Positions 31,885-40,726 of a stretch of DNA of 58,466 bases are shown here, piece after piece. Where the stretch lies: positions 1 to 58,466 of the forward strand of contig CAMVRT010000015.1 of the NCBI GenBank assembly GCA_947169975.1. Reading direction: 5' to 3'. The translations under genes and the position numbers were made by a program. Each line of letters begins with the position of its first letter. Positions within the stretch are counted from its first letter, which is position 1. The notes beneath the pieces are model-generated. The model did not search any database. It was not told the origin of the DNA and worked only from the letters and a program-made list of their open reading frames with translations. The stretch is from an uncultured Oscillospiraceae bacterium. GTDB lineage: Bacteria > Bacillota > Clostridia > Oscillospirales > Oscillospiraceae.

Positions 31885-34800
31885 ATGAAAAAACGTATCC
31901 TGCCCCTGCTTTTGTCCCTGATCCTGTGTCTGTCTTTCCTGCCCGCGGCCTATGCCGCCCCGGCAGCGGAGGATGACCGGACCGCCCGTCCGGAACCCGC
32001 GGCGACGGCGGAGGCACCCGCCCCGGATCAGCCGGAGGCGCTGACTCCCCCGGCCGAGCTGCCCGCCGCCAGCGTCATCGACTCCGGCAGCTGCGGCAGC
32101 AGCGTCGTGTGGAAGCTGTACGACGACGGCAAGCTGCTGATCACCGGCAGCGGCAACATGTCGAACTATGCCGCCGTCGGCGCCCCCTGGTACAGCAGAC
32201 GCGCCTCCATCACCGCGTTGGAGGTGGGCAGCGGCGTCACCGGCATTGGCGACTACGCCTTCAACAATATGACGTCTCTGAAAAAGGTGACGCTGGCTGA
32301 CAGCATCACCAGCATCGGCGCCTACGCCTTCGCCCACTGCAAGGGCGTTACCCATATACCGATGCCCGGGAATCTGACCACCATCGGCGATTCCGCCTTC
32401 TATGACTGCACCTCTCTGGAGAGCATGGTGCTGCCCAAGACCGTGACCGCCGTGGAAAACGACGCCTTCTTCGGCGACAGGGCCCTGACGGACCTGTTCT
32501 TTACCGGCGACGCGCCCACCTTCGGCACCAGGGTCCTCTATAATGACTCCGTCACCGTCTACTATCCCACCGCCAACACCACGTGGACCGCAGCTGTCCG
32601 CGCCGAGACCTACAGCGCCGACAGCATCCAATGGGCTGCCATCAAGACCGGCAGCGTGGGCAGGATCGAGCTTGCCGGCGGCGTCAAGCCCGTCACCGGC
32701 GCCATACCCGACGCCAGCGGTATCTATCTGGCGGACGTCAACTGCGGCGTGGAGCTGGTCAGCGCCGAGTGGCGCAACGGCCGGTCCACCACCGCCGCCC
32801 AGGTCTTCCGGGGCGGCGAGTATCCCTACCTGTTCGTCACCGTCCGCGCCTTTGACGGCTGCACCATCTCCAGCGCCAGCTACGTCGTGCACCCGCAATT
32901 CGGCAGCTACAACAGCGGCTACAGCTCTATCTACTCCGGCAAGACCGGCACCTTCTACTGCAGCCTGAACCGCTTGGACAGCACGCTGGATTATACGGTG
33001 GATCTCAGCGCCAACGGCACCGCCACCGTGACCGACGCCGATCTGGCCAGAGCCATTCTCAACGATCTGGGCAAGTCCGCCTCGTCCGCCCAGACCACCG
33101 GCACCGTTACCGCCTATGACTTCAACGGCGACGGCAACACCGATCTGACCGTGGACAACAAGAGCTCCGGCAGCGCCTACAAGCTGGTGCTCACCCAGCA
33201 GACGGGCCTGCTGATGATGCTGGCCGGCGGCTACAACGAAACGTTGACCATCCAGAACAGCGAGAGCAATCAGCTTGCCGCCATCGGGAACGGCATGCCC
33301 TTCTACCAGAAGCTGATCATCCTGCCCAAGTGCGCCACGCTGACGCTGAAGGGCAACGGCGGCCGCTTCATGGACGGCTCCACCACCCTGAAGATCACCC
33401 TGCGCGCCAACGGCGACATCCCCTCGTGGACCCTCGAAGAGTACGGCCTCACCGATTTTACCTCCGCCGGCTTCCGCAGCGGCTATCTGCCCCTGCGCCT
33501 GGCCGCCACCAGCGGCGGCGCCGACCCCATGGAGCTGACCGAGCTTTACAACGCCACCTTCAACAAGGACACCACCCTCTACATGATGTGGGGCAAGTCC
33601 GTGAAGCTGACCCTCAACGCCAACGGCGGCCAGTTCATCCTGCCGGGCAGCAACGGGGTCATCGAGGCAGGCACGGAGATGTCCGTTCAGGTCCCTGCCG
33701 GATTCAAGCTCATGGCTGGCGGCATAGGCCAGTCCGTCGTCCGCAGCGGCTACACCGTCAAGACCTTGTCCACCGACAAGGCCGGCGCCAAGCCGGCGGC
33801 CATTGATGAAAACGGTTATCTCACCATGCCCGCCGCCGACACCACCTACTACGTGCAGTGGGAGCGGCCCGACGAGCCGGTGATCCTGAAGTCCAGCGGG
33901 AGCTGGTACACCTCCGCCGTCACCGGTGAGAATGAGCTGGCCGTGGGCGAGACGCTGGATCTCTACTGCTTCGCCGCCGGCAAGGGCATCACCTACCAGT
34001 GGCAGTACAACTCCGACGGCAGCGAGAACTGGCACAACAGCACCATGACCGGCGCCAAGACCACCCGGATGAGCGTGCCTGTCACCGCCGCCCGTGACGG
34101 CTATCAGTACCGCTGCAAGGTCACCGACAGCAGCGGAAACACCGTGCTGTCCGACGTGGTGACGCTGCACTGCTGCATCGACTTCTACGGTCCCGTGCCC
34201 GACGTCTACGGCGCCGTGGGCGACACAGCCGTCTTCACCGTCCCCGTCAGCGGCGCTGCCTCCTATCAGTGGCAGTACAGCCCCGACGGCAATAACTGGT
34301 ACGACAGCACCATGACCGGCGCCAAGACGGCCACCCTCAGCGTGCCGGTCACCGCCGCCCGTGATTACTATAAGTACCGCTGCCAGGTCACCTTCGTCGA
34401 CGGCAGCAGCGACGTCTCCTATCCCGGCCGGCTTATCGTCACCGACAAGTTCATCGACAAGGTGGATCTGGACCTGAGCTTCCTCCACGACGGCATCACC
34501 TCGGAGGATGTCTTTTTCCACCTGATGGAGAACTTCGTGGGCAGCTGCTGCATGGCCTCCGGTCCCGAGAGCCTCATCAGGATCCCTGCGGGCATGGAGG
34601 CCTATGTGGATCATATGAGTCCGGAGGAGCTCATCCATGAGATGGGCCGTTCCTTTGGCAGCCTGTGTCTGGTTCCCGGCGAGTATATCATGATCATCGG
34701 TCTGGCAGGCACCGACGAAGAGGTGGAAAACCCCTATGAATTCATGAGCGATCCCGGTCAGGAAACGGCCACCGAGTCCGCCCCCGGTCTGGATGAGCTG

Positions 34801-36372
34801 CTGCGTCAGAGCAGCGAGGCCAGGCGCGGCACAAGGATGGCATACGATCCCCACGACTTCTACCAGTTCCGTTGGGACAAGATGAAAGTCACCGTCAACG
34901 GCAAGGCCATGCAGGAGGGCACCGACTGGATCCGCTACAGCTCTTACGGCGAAGATTATCTGGTGCTGGTCTACCGCTTTACCGTCAAGGATGAGACAGC
35001 CCGTATCGTGGCCGATCCGCAGAATGCGGCCGGCTCCGTGGGCGAGAGCGTCACCTTCGCCGTGGAGGCCGCCGGCACGGCCGTGGCCTATCAGTGGCAG
35101 TACTGCGCCGCCGGCAGCACCACGTGGCACAACTCCTCCGCGGAAGGCGCCAACACGCCCATGCTGAAGGTGGACGTCACCGCCGCCCGCAACGGTCAGC
35201 AGTACCGCTGCGTCATCAGCGACTACAAGGGCAATACGGCCACCTCCAAGGCCGCCGCGCTGACCGTCAGCGACAAGCCGGTGATCCAGACCCAGCCCAA
35301 GAGCGTCACCGCCGGCGTGGGCACCGACGTCACCTTCACCGTGTCCGCCGCGGGCCGCATGCCGTGGGTCCTGAGTTATCAGTGGCAGTACCGCACCTCC
35401 TCCACCGGCACGTGGAAGGATTCCGGCGCCACCGGCTGCCATACCCCCACGCTGCACATCCAGGCCACCGCTGCCCGCAACGGTTACCAGTACCGCTGCA
35501 AGGTCACCGATTTCCAGAAGGAGGTCACCGTCACCTCCTCCGCCGCTACGCTGACGGTCGCCGCCAAGCCCGCCGTCACCACCCAGCCCCATGACATCAG
35601 CGCCCCCATCGGCGACACCGCCGTCTTCAAGGTGGCGGCCTCCGGCACGGGCCTTACCTACCAGTGGCAGTACTATACCGGCAGCAAGTGGATCAACTCC
35701 GGCCTCACCGGCAACAAGACGGCCAGCCTCAGCGTGCCCGTCACCGTTGCCCGCAACGGCCAGAAGTACCGCTGCGTCGTCACCGACAGCAAGGGCGTCT
35801 CGACCACCAGCTCCACCGCCGTGCTGAAGGTGAAGACCAAGATCACCGCCCAGCCCAAGACGGTCACCGCCCCCATCGGCGACACCGCCAAGTTCACCGT
35901 CACCGCCACCGGCGTGGGCCTCACGTATCAGTGGCAGTACTACACCGGCAGCAAGTGGGTGAACTCCGGCCTCACCGGCAATAAGACCGCCAGCTTGAGC
36001 GTGCCCGTCACCGCCGCCCGGAACGGTCAGAAGTACCGCTGCGTCATCACCGACGCCAATGGCGTCACCACCACCAGTTCCTCCGGCGTGCTGAAGGTAA
36101 AGACGGTGATCACCGCCCAGCCCAAGAGCGTCACCGCCACGGCCGGCAGCACCGCCAAGTTCACCGTCACCGCCACCGGCGCGGGGCTCACGTACCAGTG
36201 GCAGTACTACACCGGCAGCAAGTGGGTGGATTCCGGCCTCACCGGCAACAAGACGGCCACGCTGAGCGTGGGCGCCACCACCGCCCGGAACGGCCAGAAG
36301 TACCGCTGCGTCATCACCGACGCCAACGGCGCCATGGTCACCAGCTCCACCGCCACCCTGACGGTGAAGTGA
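31885..36372 (+). CDS. Large secreted BspA-like LRR protein with seven Ig-like repeats
   Basis: 1495 residues. Signal peptide (about 1-25, ending AAYA), acidic/Pro linker, LRR_5/BspA-like repeats at about 90-230 (the SITSIGAYAFAHCKGVTHI frame), a Ca-loop-like DFNGDGNTDLTV, a InlB/Flg_new-like segment (LTLNANGGQF ... YYVQW), then seven Ig-like modules with YQWQY and YRC, two before and five after a unique stretch at about 850-1040. The last modules have an 89-residue (267-base) period and are almost identical in DNA, so they amplified recently. No sorting signal is visible. Likely an adhesin or matrix-binding surface protein; the ligand is unknown. ATG after AAAAAGGAGGGACCCC. Separate promoter and terminator from the upstream gene. 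Confidence 0.88.
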   Translation: MKKRILPLLLSLILCLSFLPAAYAAPAAEDDRTARPEPAATAEAPAPDQPEALTPPAELPAASVIDSGSCGSSVVWKLYDDGKLLITGSGNMSNYAAVGAPWYSRRASITALEVGSGVTGIGDYAFNNMTSLKKVTLADSITSIGAYAFAHCKGVTHIPMPGNLTTIGDSAFYDCTSLESMVLPKTVTAVENDAFFGDRALTDLFFTGDAPTFGTRVLYNDSVTVYYPTANTTWTAAVRAETYSADSIQWAAIKTGSVGRIELAGGVKPVTGAIPDASGIYLADVNCGVELVSAEWRNGRSTTAAQVFRGGEYPYLFVTVRAFDGCTISSASYVVHPQFGSYNSGYSSIYSGKTGTFYCSLNRLDSTLDYTVDLSANGTATVTDADLARAILNDLGKSASSAQTTGTVTAYDFNGDGNTDLTVDNKSSGSAYKLVLTQQTGLLMMLAGGYNETLTIQNSESNQLAAIGNGMPFYQKLIILPKCATLTLKGNGGRFMDGSTTLKITLRANGDIPSWTLEEYGLTDFTSAGFRSGYLPLRLAATSGGADPMELTELYNATFNKDTTLYMMWGKSVKLTLNANGGQFILPGSNGVIEAGTEMSVQVPAGFKLMAGGIGQSVVRSGYTVKTLSTDKAGAKPAAIDENGYLTMPAADTTYYVQWERPDEPVILKSSGSWYTSAVTGENELAVGETLDLYCFAAGKGITYQWQYNSDGSENWHNSTMTGAKTTRMSVPVTAARDGYQYRCKVTDSSGNTVLSDVVTLHCCIDFYGPVPDVYGAVGDTAVFTVPVSGAASYQWQYSPDGNNWYDSTMTGAKTATLSVPVTAARDYYKYRCQVTFVDGSSDVSYPGRLIVTDKFIDKVDLDLSFLHDGITSEDVFFHLMENFVGSCCMASGPESLIRIPAGMEAYVDHMSPEELIHEMGRSFGSLCLVPGEYIMIIGLAGTDEEVENPYEFMSDPGQETATESAPGLDELLRQSSEARRGTRMAYDPHDFYQFRWDKMKVTVNGKAMQEGTDWIRYSSYGEDYLVLVYRFTVKDETARIVADPQNAAGSVGESVTFAVEAAGTAVAYQWQYCAAGSTTWHNSSAEGANTPMLKVDVTAARNGQQYRCVISDYKGNTATSKAAALTVSDKPVIQTQPKSVTAGVGTDVTFTVSAAGRMPWVLSYQWQYRTSSTGTWKDSGATGCHTPTLHIQATAARNGYQYRCKVTDFQKEVTVTSSAATLTVAAKPAVTTQPHDISAPIGDTAVFKVAASGTGLTYQWQYYTGSKWINSGLTGNKTASLSVPVTVARNGQKYRCVVTDSKGVSTTSSTAVLKVKTKITAQPKTVTAPIGDTAKFTVTATGVGLTYQWQYYTGSKWVNSGLTGNKTASLSVPVTAARNGQKYRCVITDANGVTTTSSSGVLKVKTVITAQPKSVTATAGSTAKFTVTATGAGLTYQWQYYTGSKWVDSGLTGNKTATLSVGATTARNGQKYRCVITDANGAMVTSSTATLTVK

Positions 36373-36409
36373 GGCGCCGCTCCGCTCCCATCATCCACAG
36401 GAATCCTTC

Positions 36410-36480
36410 GCGTTGCCAAATCAGAGATTTGGACGCTCAGTTTTTGCGAGGCCCCAACTGGGCCGCGACAATCGATAATC
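36410..36480 (+). repeat. Degenerate CCAAATC module and family II remnant
   Basis: CCAAATC with GATTTGG at 36416-36433, then TTGCGAGGCCCCAACTGGGCCGCGACAATCG (quoted in parts: TTGCGAGG, CCCCAACTGGGCC, GCGACAATCG), a mutated family II. Confidence 0.55.
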
Positions 36481-36495
36481 CCCGCAACAAACAAA

Positions 36496-36528
36496 GAGCC
36501 CCCGGAGGTCATCCCTCCGGGGGCTGCA
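36496..36528 (+). terminator. Hairpin after the large surface protein gene
   Basis: AGCCCCCGGAGG with CCTCCGGGGGCT. No strong T-run. A second copy of the same hairpin is at 36703-36728. Confidence 0.6.
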
Positions 36529-36529
36529 G

Positions 36530-36735
36530 ACTGTCAAAACAGTCCGTAAAGCGTTGGTTCTCGGAAAGGAAGATAGTCTGAAAGAAACCCATCAGGGGTG
36601 TCTTTCAGCTATTGAATCACCGTTTTCCGAACTTTTTTGAAAGTTCGGAAAACGCCTCAGCTTGTCAAAAAAGCGGCTTTGCCGCTTTTTTGACAAGCTG
36701 AGCCCCCGGAGGTCATCCCTCCGGGGGCGTTATCC
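36530..36735. repeat. Dense array of distinct perfect palindromes
   Basis: In 200 bases: GACTGT with ACAGTC (36533-36548); CTGAAAGA with TCTTTCAG (36579-36610); CGTTTTCCGAACTTT, loop TTTG, AAAGTTCGGAAAACG (36621-36654); a palindrome with 22-bp arms and a TTT loop (36656-36702, core AAAAAAGCGGC); and GCCCCCGGAGG with CCTCCGGGGGC (36702-36728). Each has a different stem. The 36656 element shares its design with 8887-8915. No gene lies between 36373 and 36748. Confidence 0.8.
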
Positions 36736-36748
36736 TGTTTGCGGTGCG

Positions 36749-38143
36749 TTATTTCTGCTCCAACGCCACCAGCTTCTCGCCGGCGCGGTAGATGTCGCCT
36801 GCGCCCACGGTCAGCACCAGATCGCCGGGCCGGGCGATACCGGAGAGCGTCTCCGTCACCTGATCCAGGGTGGAGCAGTAGATGGCACCGGGGATCTCGC
36901 GCGCCAGATCCCGGGAGGAGATGCCGATGTCGTTGGTCTCCCGTGCGGCGTAGATCTCCGCCAGCACGGTGACGTCCGGCAGCTTCAGCTCCTCCACGAA
37001 CTCGTCGAACAGGGCCTTGGTCCGGGAATAGGTGTGGGGCTGGAAGGCACAGATGATCCGCTTATAAGGCCGCTGCCGCGCCATAGTCAGCAGGGCGTGA
37101 AGCTCGTCGGGGTGGTGGGCATAGTCGTCGTACACATCGGCGCCGTGATAGGTGCCCTTGCGCTCGAACCGCCGCCCCGCGCCCTGAAAGACCCGCAGGC
37201 CGTCCTCCACGGCCTTGCCCTCGATGCCCAGCACGTAGGCCGAGCAGGCGGCGGCCAGGGCGTTGGCAATGTTGTGCTTGCCGCCCACCTGCAGCTCCAC
37301 GTGGGCGTAGCGCTTGCCGTGGATCAGAACGTCAAAGACGGGCAGTCCGTCGAAAAAGGCCACGTTGTCTGCATAGCAGTCGGCGGTGCGGTCGAAGAGG
37401 CTGAACCACAGGATCCGCCCGTTGTACTCCGCCAGCGTCTCCCGGGCGCCGGGATCGTCCCGGTTGGCCACCACGCAGCCGGTAGGCGGCACCAGTCCGG
37501 CGAAGGTGCGGAAGGAGCGCTCGATGGCCTTGAGGTCCTCGAAGTAGTCCAGATGGTCGGCGGCCACGTTGAGGATCACCGCCACGGTGGGGAAGAAGTT
37601 GAGGAAGGAGTCCCGGTACTCGCAGCTCTCCAGAATGATGGTCTCTCCCTTGCCCACCCGGTATCCGGCGTGGTGCAGCAGGGGCAGGGTGCCGCCGATC
37701 ATCACGGTGGGATCGGCGCCGGCGGCCATGAAGATGTGGGTAGCCATGGAGGTGGTGGTGGTCTTGCCGTGTGTGCCGGCAATGCACAGGGCGTTGCGGT
37801 ACTCCCGCATGATGGCGCCCCAGGCCTGTGCCCGCTCATAGACGGGGATGCCCCGGGTAATGGCCCCGGCGATCTCCGGGTTGTCGTTGGGTATGGCGGC
37901 GGTGCGCACCACCACGTCGCACTGCCCCAGATTCTCGGCGCTGTGTCCCACAGCCACGGGAATGCCCAGAGAGCGCAGATGCAGCACCGTGGCGCCCTCG
38001 CTCATATCGGAGCCCTGCACAATGAGGCCCATGCCGTGGAGCACCTCCGCCAGCGGGCACATGGACACGCCGCCGATGCCCGCCAAATGGACGCGGACGC
38101 CGGGACGCATGAATACTGAAAAATCAACGGCCGGATGAAGCAT
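36749..38143 (-). CDS. murC: UDP-N-acetylmuramate--L-alanine ligase
   Basis: 464 residues. N-terminal UDP-binding motif HLAGIGGVSMCPLAEVL, the Mur ligase ATP motif CIAGTHGKTTTTSM, and the C-terminal ligase domain with DDYAHHPDEL. Adds L-Ala to UDP-MurNAc, the first stem-peptide step in the cytosol. ATG at 38143 with GAGAGGAGAACGG. Monocistronic, divergent from the cca gene. Confidence 0.97.
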   Translation of the reverse strand: MLHPAVDFSVFMRPGVRVHLAGIGGVSMCPLAEVLHGMGLIVQGSDMSEGATVLHLRSLGIPVAVGHSAENLGQCDVVVRTAAIPNDNPEIAGAITRGIPVYERAQAWGAIMREYRNALCIAGTHGKTTTTSMATHIFMAAGADPTVMIGGTLPLLHHAGYRVGKGETIILESCEYRDSFLNFFPTVAVILNVAADHLDYFEDLKAIERSFRTFAGLVPPTGCVVANRDDPGARETLAEYNGRILWFSLFDRTADCYADNVAFFDGLPVFDVLIHGKRYAHVELQVGGKHNIANALAAACSAYVLGIEGKAVEDGLRVFQGAGRRFERKGTYHGADVYDDYAHHPDELHALLTMARQRPYKRIICAFQPHTYSRTKALFDEFVEELKLPDVTVLAEIYAARETNDIGISSRDLAREIPGAIYCSTLDQVTETLSGIARPGDLVLTVGAGDIYRAGEKLVALEQK

Positions 38144-38177
38144 ACCGTTCTCCTCTCAAATCGCGGCGAATACCGCG

Positions 38178-38206
38178 TTGCATTTTATCGTACCCTACAT
38201 TATAAT
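38178..38206 (+). promoter_or_regulatory. Promoter of the CCA-adding enzyme gene
   Basis: TTGCAT (38178-38183), 17-base spacer, TATAAT (38201-38206). Confidence 0.85.
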
Positions 38207-38268
38207 ACGAATATACCGTGAGCGCAACCGCTTTCTTTGTCGAATGGAAAAAAGGGGGAGAAAACCGT

Positions 38269-39582
38269 ATGCTGCCGGATACCGTTTTGACCGTCCTGCG
38301 CCGTTTGAACGGTGCGGGCTTTGCCGCTTATGCCGTGGGCGGCTGCGTGCGGGACACGCTGCTGGGCAAGACCCCCGTCGACTGGGACCTCACCACCGCC
38401 GCCCGGCCGGAGCAGGTCATGGCCCTGTTCCCCGGCCACAGCATCCCCACGGGCCTGCAGCACGGCACCGTCACGGTGCGGAGCCACGGGCAGTCCTTCG
38501 AGGTCACCACCTTCCGCGCCGACGGCGTCTATTCCGACCACCGCCACCCGGACGAGGTGACCTTTTCCACAGAGCTGTCCGAGGACTTACAGCGCCGGGA
38601 TTTCACCGTCAACGCCATGGCCATGGACGCGGCGGGGGAAATCACCGACCTGTTCGGCGGCCGTGGGGATCTCCGGAACGGCGTCATCCGCGCCGTGGGC
38701 GATCCGGACCGCCGCTTCGGGGAGGACGCCCTGCGCATCCTCCGTGGCCTGCGTTTTGCCGCCGTGCTGGGCTTTGCGGTGGAGGAGAACACCGCCGCCG
38801 CCATCCGCGCCAAGGCTCACACCCTCCAAAATATCGCCGCGGAGCGGATCACCGCGGAGATGACGAAGCTCCTCTGCGGCCCGGACGCCTGCCGGGTGCT
38901 GCTGGACTTCCCGGACGTTATCGGCGTGTTTCTGCCGGAGGTGTTGCCGGCGGTGGGCTTCGATCAGCGCAACGTCCACCATATCTACGACGTGTGGGGC
39001 CACACCGCCCACGCCGTGGGCGCAGCCGTTTCTGACCCCGTCGTCCGCTGGACCATGCTGTTTCACGACCTTGGCAAGCCAAATTGCTTTACAGTGGATG
39101 AGACGGGCACGGGCCATTTCTACGGCCACGGCAAGGTAAGTCTCGCCATCGCCCGGGAGGCCATGAGCCGCCTGAAGTTCAGCAATGAGCACCGGGACGC
39201 CATCGCCGCGCTGGTGGACTGGCACGACCGTGTGATCCCGGTGACGCCGAAAGCCATGCGCCGCTGCCTCAATGCACTGGGGCAGGAGGGCACGGCGCGT
39301 CTCATTGCCGTGAAGCGGGCCGACAATCTGGCCCAGTCCCCAGCTTACCGGGACCGGCAGAAGCAGCTGGACGAGGCGGAGGAGATCGTGGCGGAGCTGC
39401 TGGCCCGGGACGCCTGCTTCTCCCTGAAGCAGCTGGCGGTGAACGGCGCCGACATGATGGCCCTGGGGCTCCACGGCCCCGCTGTGGGACGGATGCTCCG
39501 AGCGCTTCTGGAGCAGGTGCTGTCCGAGCAGCTCCCCAACGACCGGGACGCGCTGCTCCAATGGGCAAAGGAAAACCGGTAA
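38269..39582 (+). CDS. cca: CCA-adding tRNA nucleotidyltransferase with HD domain
   Basis: 437 residues, class II nucleotidyltransferase. GGCVRDTLLGKTPVDWD with metal ligands D38 and D40, the RRDFTVNAMA motif, the flexible-loop/template region ALRILRGLRFAA, and a C-terminal HD-type segment (FHDLGKPNC, then WHDR). Builds or repairs the 3'-CCA of tRNA; the HD domain gives phosphohydrolase activity in relatives. The ATG at 38269 has AAAGGGGGAGAAAACC upstream; a GTG 17 codons earlier lies too near the promoter. Confidence 0.93.
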   Translation: MLPDTVLTVLRRLNGAGFAAYAVGGCVRDTLLGKTPVDWDLTTAARPEQVMALFPGHSIPTGLQHGTVTVRSHGQSFEVTTFRADGVYSDHRHPDEVTFSTELSEDLQRRDFTVNAMAMDAAGEITDLFGGRGDLRNGVIRAVGDPDRRFGEDALRILRGLRFAAVLGFAVEENTAAAIRAKAHTLQNIAAERITAEMTKLLCGPDACRVLLDFPDVIGVFLPEVLPAVGFDQRNVHHIYDVWGHTAHAVGAAVSDPVVRWTMLFHDLGKPNCFTVDETGTGHFYGHGKVSLAIAREAMSRLKFSNEHRDAIAALVDWHDRVIPVTPKAMRRCLNALGQEGTARLIAVKRADNLAQSPAYRDRQKQLDEAEEIVAELLARDACFSLKQLAVNGADMMALGLHGPAVGRMLRALLEQVLSEQLPNDRDALLQWAKENR

Positions 39583-39587
39583 ATAAC

Positions 39588-39622
39588 AACCGCTGTAAGG
39601 GGAATCTCCCTTACAGCGGTTA
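39588..39622 (+). terminator. Intrinsic terminator after cca
   Basis: Perfect 14-bp hairpin AACCGCTGTAAGGG, loop, CCCTTACAGCGGTT, six bases past the stop. Confidence 0.85.
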
Positions 39623-39629
39623 CTTCTAT

Positions 39630-39682
39630 TTGGCTTCCTCCGGGGGGAAGCTGTCGGCGAAGCCGACTGATGAGGGGGGAAT
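39630..39682 (+). repeat. Family I short form
   Basis: GGCTTCCTCCGGGGGGAAGC, GTCGGC, loop GAA, GCCGAC, TGATGAGG. Confidence 0.8.
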
Positions 39683-39701
39683 GCGGATGAGGGGGAATCC
39701 G

Positions 39702-40574
39702 TTATTTCTTCCGTTTCTTCGGCCAGTCCACTTCCATCAGCAGCAGACTCAACAGCATGATGGCGGCGCCTATGTAGCCCAGGGGCCGCAGCCGCTCCCC
39801 GGCGATGAAGGCCACGATGGCGGAGAACACCGGCTCCAGGGTGAAGATGAGCCCCACGTGGGAGGCGGTGGTGTACTGCTGCTGCACGCTCTGCACCACG
39901 AAGGCGATGCCGGAGCATACGATGCCCAGGAACAGGGCCGCGCCCCAGGTGAAGGGGGTGGAGGGCAGACGGAACGGCTCCATGAGCAGGGACAGGGCCA
40001 GGGTGATGACGCCCACCACGCCCAGCTGGCACACGCCCAGCGCCAGCGGGTCCACCTCCGGCCGGCGCACGGCCTCCTCGGTGATCAGCAGATCGATGGC
40101 GTAGCACAGGGCCACCCCAAGGCACAGGAGGTCGCCCAGCCGGGGACGGAAGGACTCGTTGAGGGTCAGCAGGGCGAGGCCGAGGGTGCAAAGGGCCATG
40201 GCAAGGAGCAGCTTCCGCCTGAGCCGCGTGCCCCGGAAGAGGAAGTCCAGCAGCGGCGTGAACACCACCGGCAGGGCGCAGATGAACCCGGCGTTGGAGA
40301 GGGAGGTGCGTGTGATGCCGTAGCCGTAGAACACGTAGGTCCCGGCCAGCGCCAGTCCCACGAAGAGGCTGTACTGCAGCGTGGCGCGGCTGATGCACCG
40401 CAGGTGGGGGAAAAACACCGCCGCGAGCAGGGCGAAGGCGGTGAGAAAGCGGAAGGCGTTGAGCCCCATGGGCGTCATGCCCGTCTCCAGACACCGGTCG
40501 GTGAGGTAGTAGGACATGCCCCAGCAGGCGGTGATGAGCACCAGCAGCAGATCGGCCCTTTTCTGTTTTGTCAC
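39702..40574 (-). CDS. EamA/DMT-family transporter
   Basis: 290 residues with ten predicted membrane helices in two EamA halves, ending in a basic tail (VDWPKKRKK). The N-terminal half starts LLLVLITACWGMSYYLTD, the usual drug/metabolite transporter entry helix with a conserved Trp-Gly. Likely exports a small metabolite; substrate unknown. GTG start at 40574 with GGTGGGGAG close upstream. Single gene flanked by repeats. Confidence 0.9.
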   Translation of the reverse strand: MTKQKRADLLLVLITACWGMSYYLTDRCLETGMTPMGLNAFRFLTAFALLAAVFFPHLRCISRATLQYSLFVGLALAGTYVFYGYGITRTSLSNAGFICALPVVFTPLLDFLFRGTRLRRKLLLAMALCTLGLALLTLNESFRPRLGDLLCLGVALCYAIDLLITEEAVRRPEVDPLALGVCQLGVVGVITLALSLLMEPFRLPSTPFTWGAALFLGIVCSGIAFVVQSVQQQYTTASHVGLIFTLEPVFSAIVAFIAGERLRPLGYIGAAIMLLSLLLMEVDWPKKRKK

Positions 40575-40651
40575 GGCTCCCCACCGCCTTTCGTGTCACA
40601 TAATATCACATCTTATCACGAAAGACGGAAAAAGGGAAGTACCGTATTGAA

Positions 40652-40710
40652 TAAAGCCTTCCCCTTGAGGGGAAGGTGTCTGCCCGAAGGGCAGACGGAT
40701 GAGGTGTCAG
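40652..40710 (+). repeat. Family I short form
   Basis: AGCCTTCCCCTTGAGGGGAAGG, GTCTGCCC, loop GAA, GGGCAGAC, GGATGAGG, then TGTCA. Confidence 0.82.
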
Positions 40711-40726
40711 CGGGGGCAAACGGGCC

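Noticed and set aside
28839-35592. Very long minus-strand ORFs opposite the two Ig-like proteins
   Set aside because: No start signals or domains; composition is the mirror of Gly/Thr-rich repeats on the plus strand.
38587-40599. 670-codon minus-strand ORF
   Set aside because: It spans the antisense of cca, a terminator and a frame-shifted reading of the EamA gene; no continuous domain.
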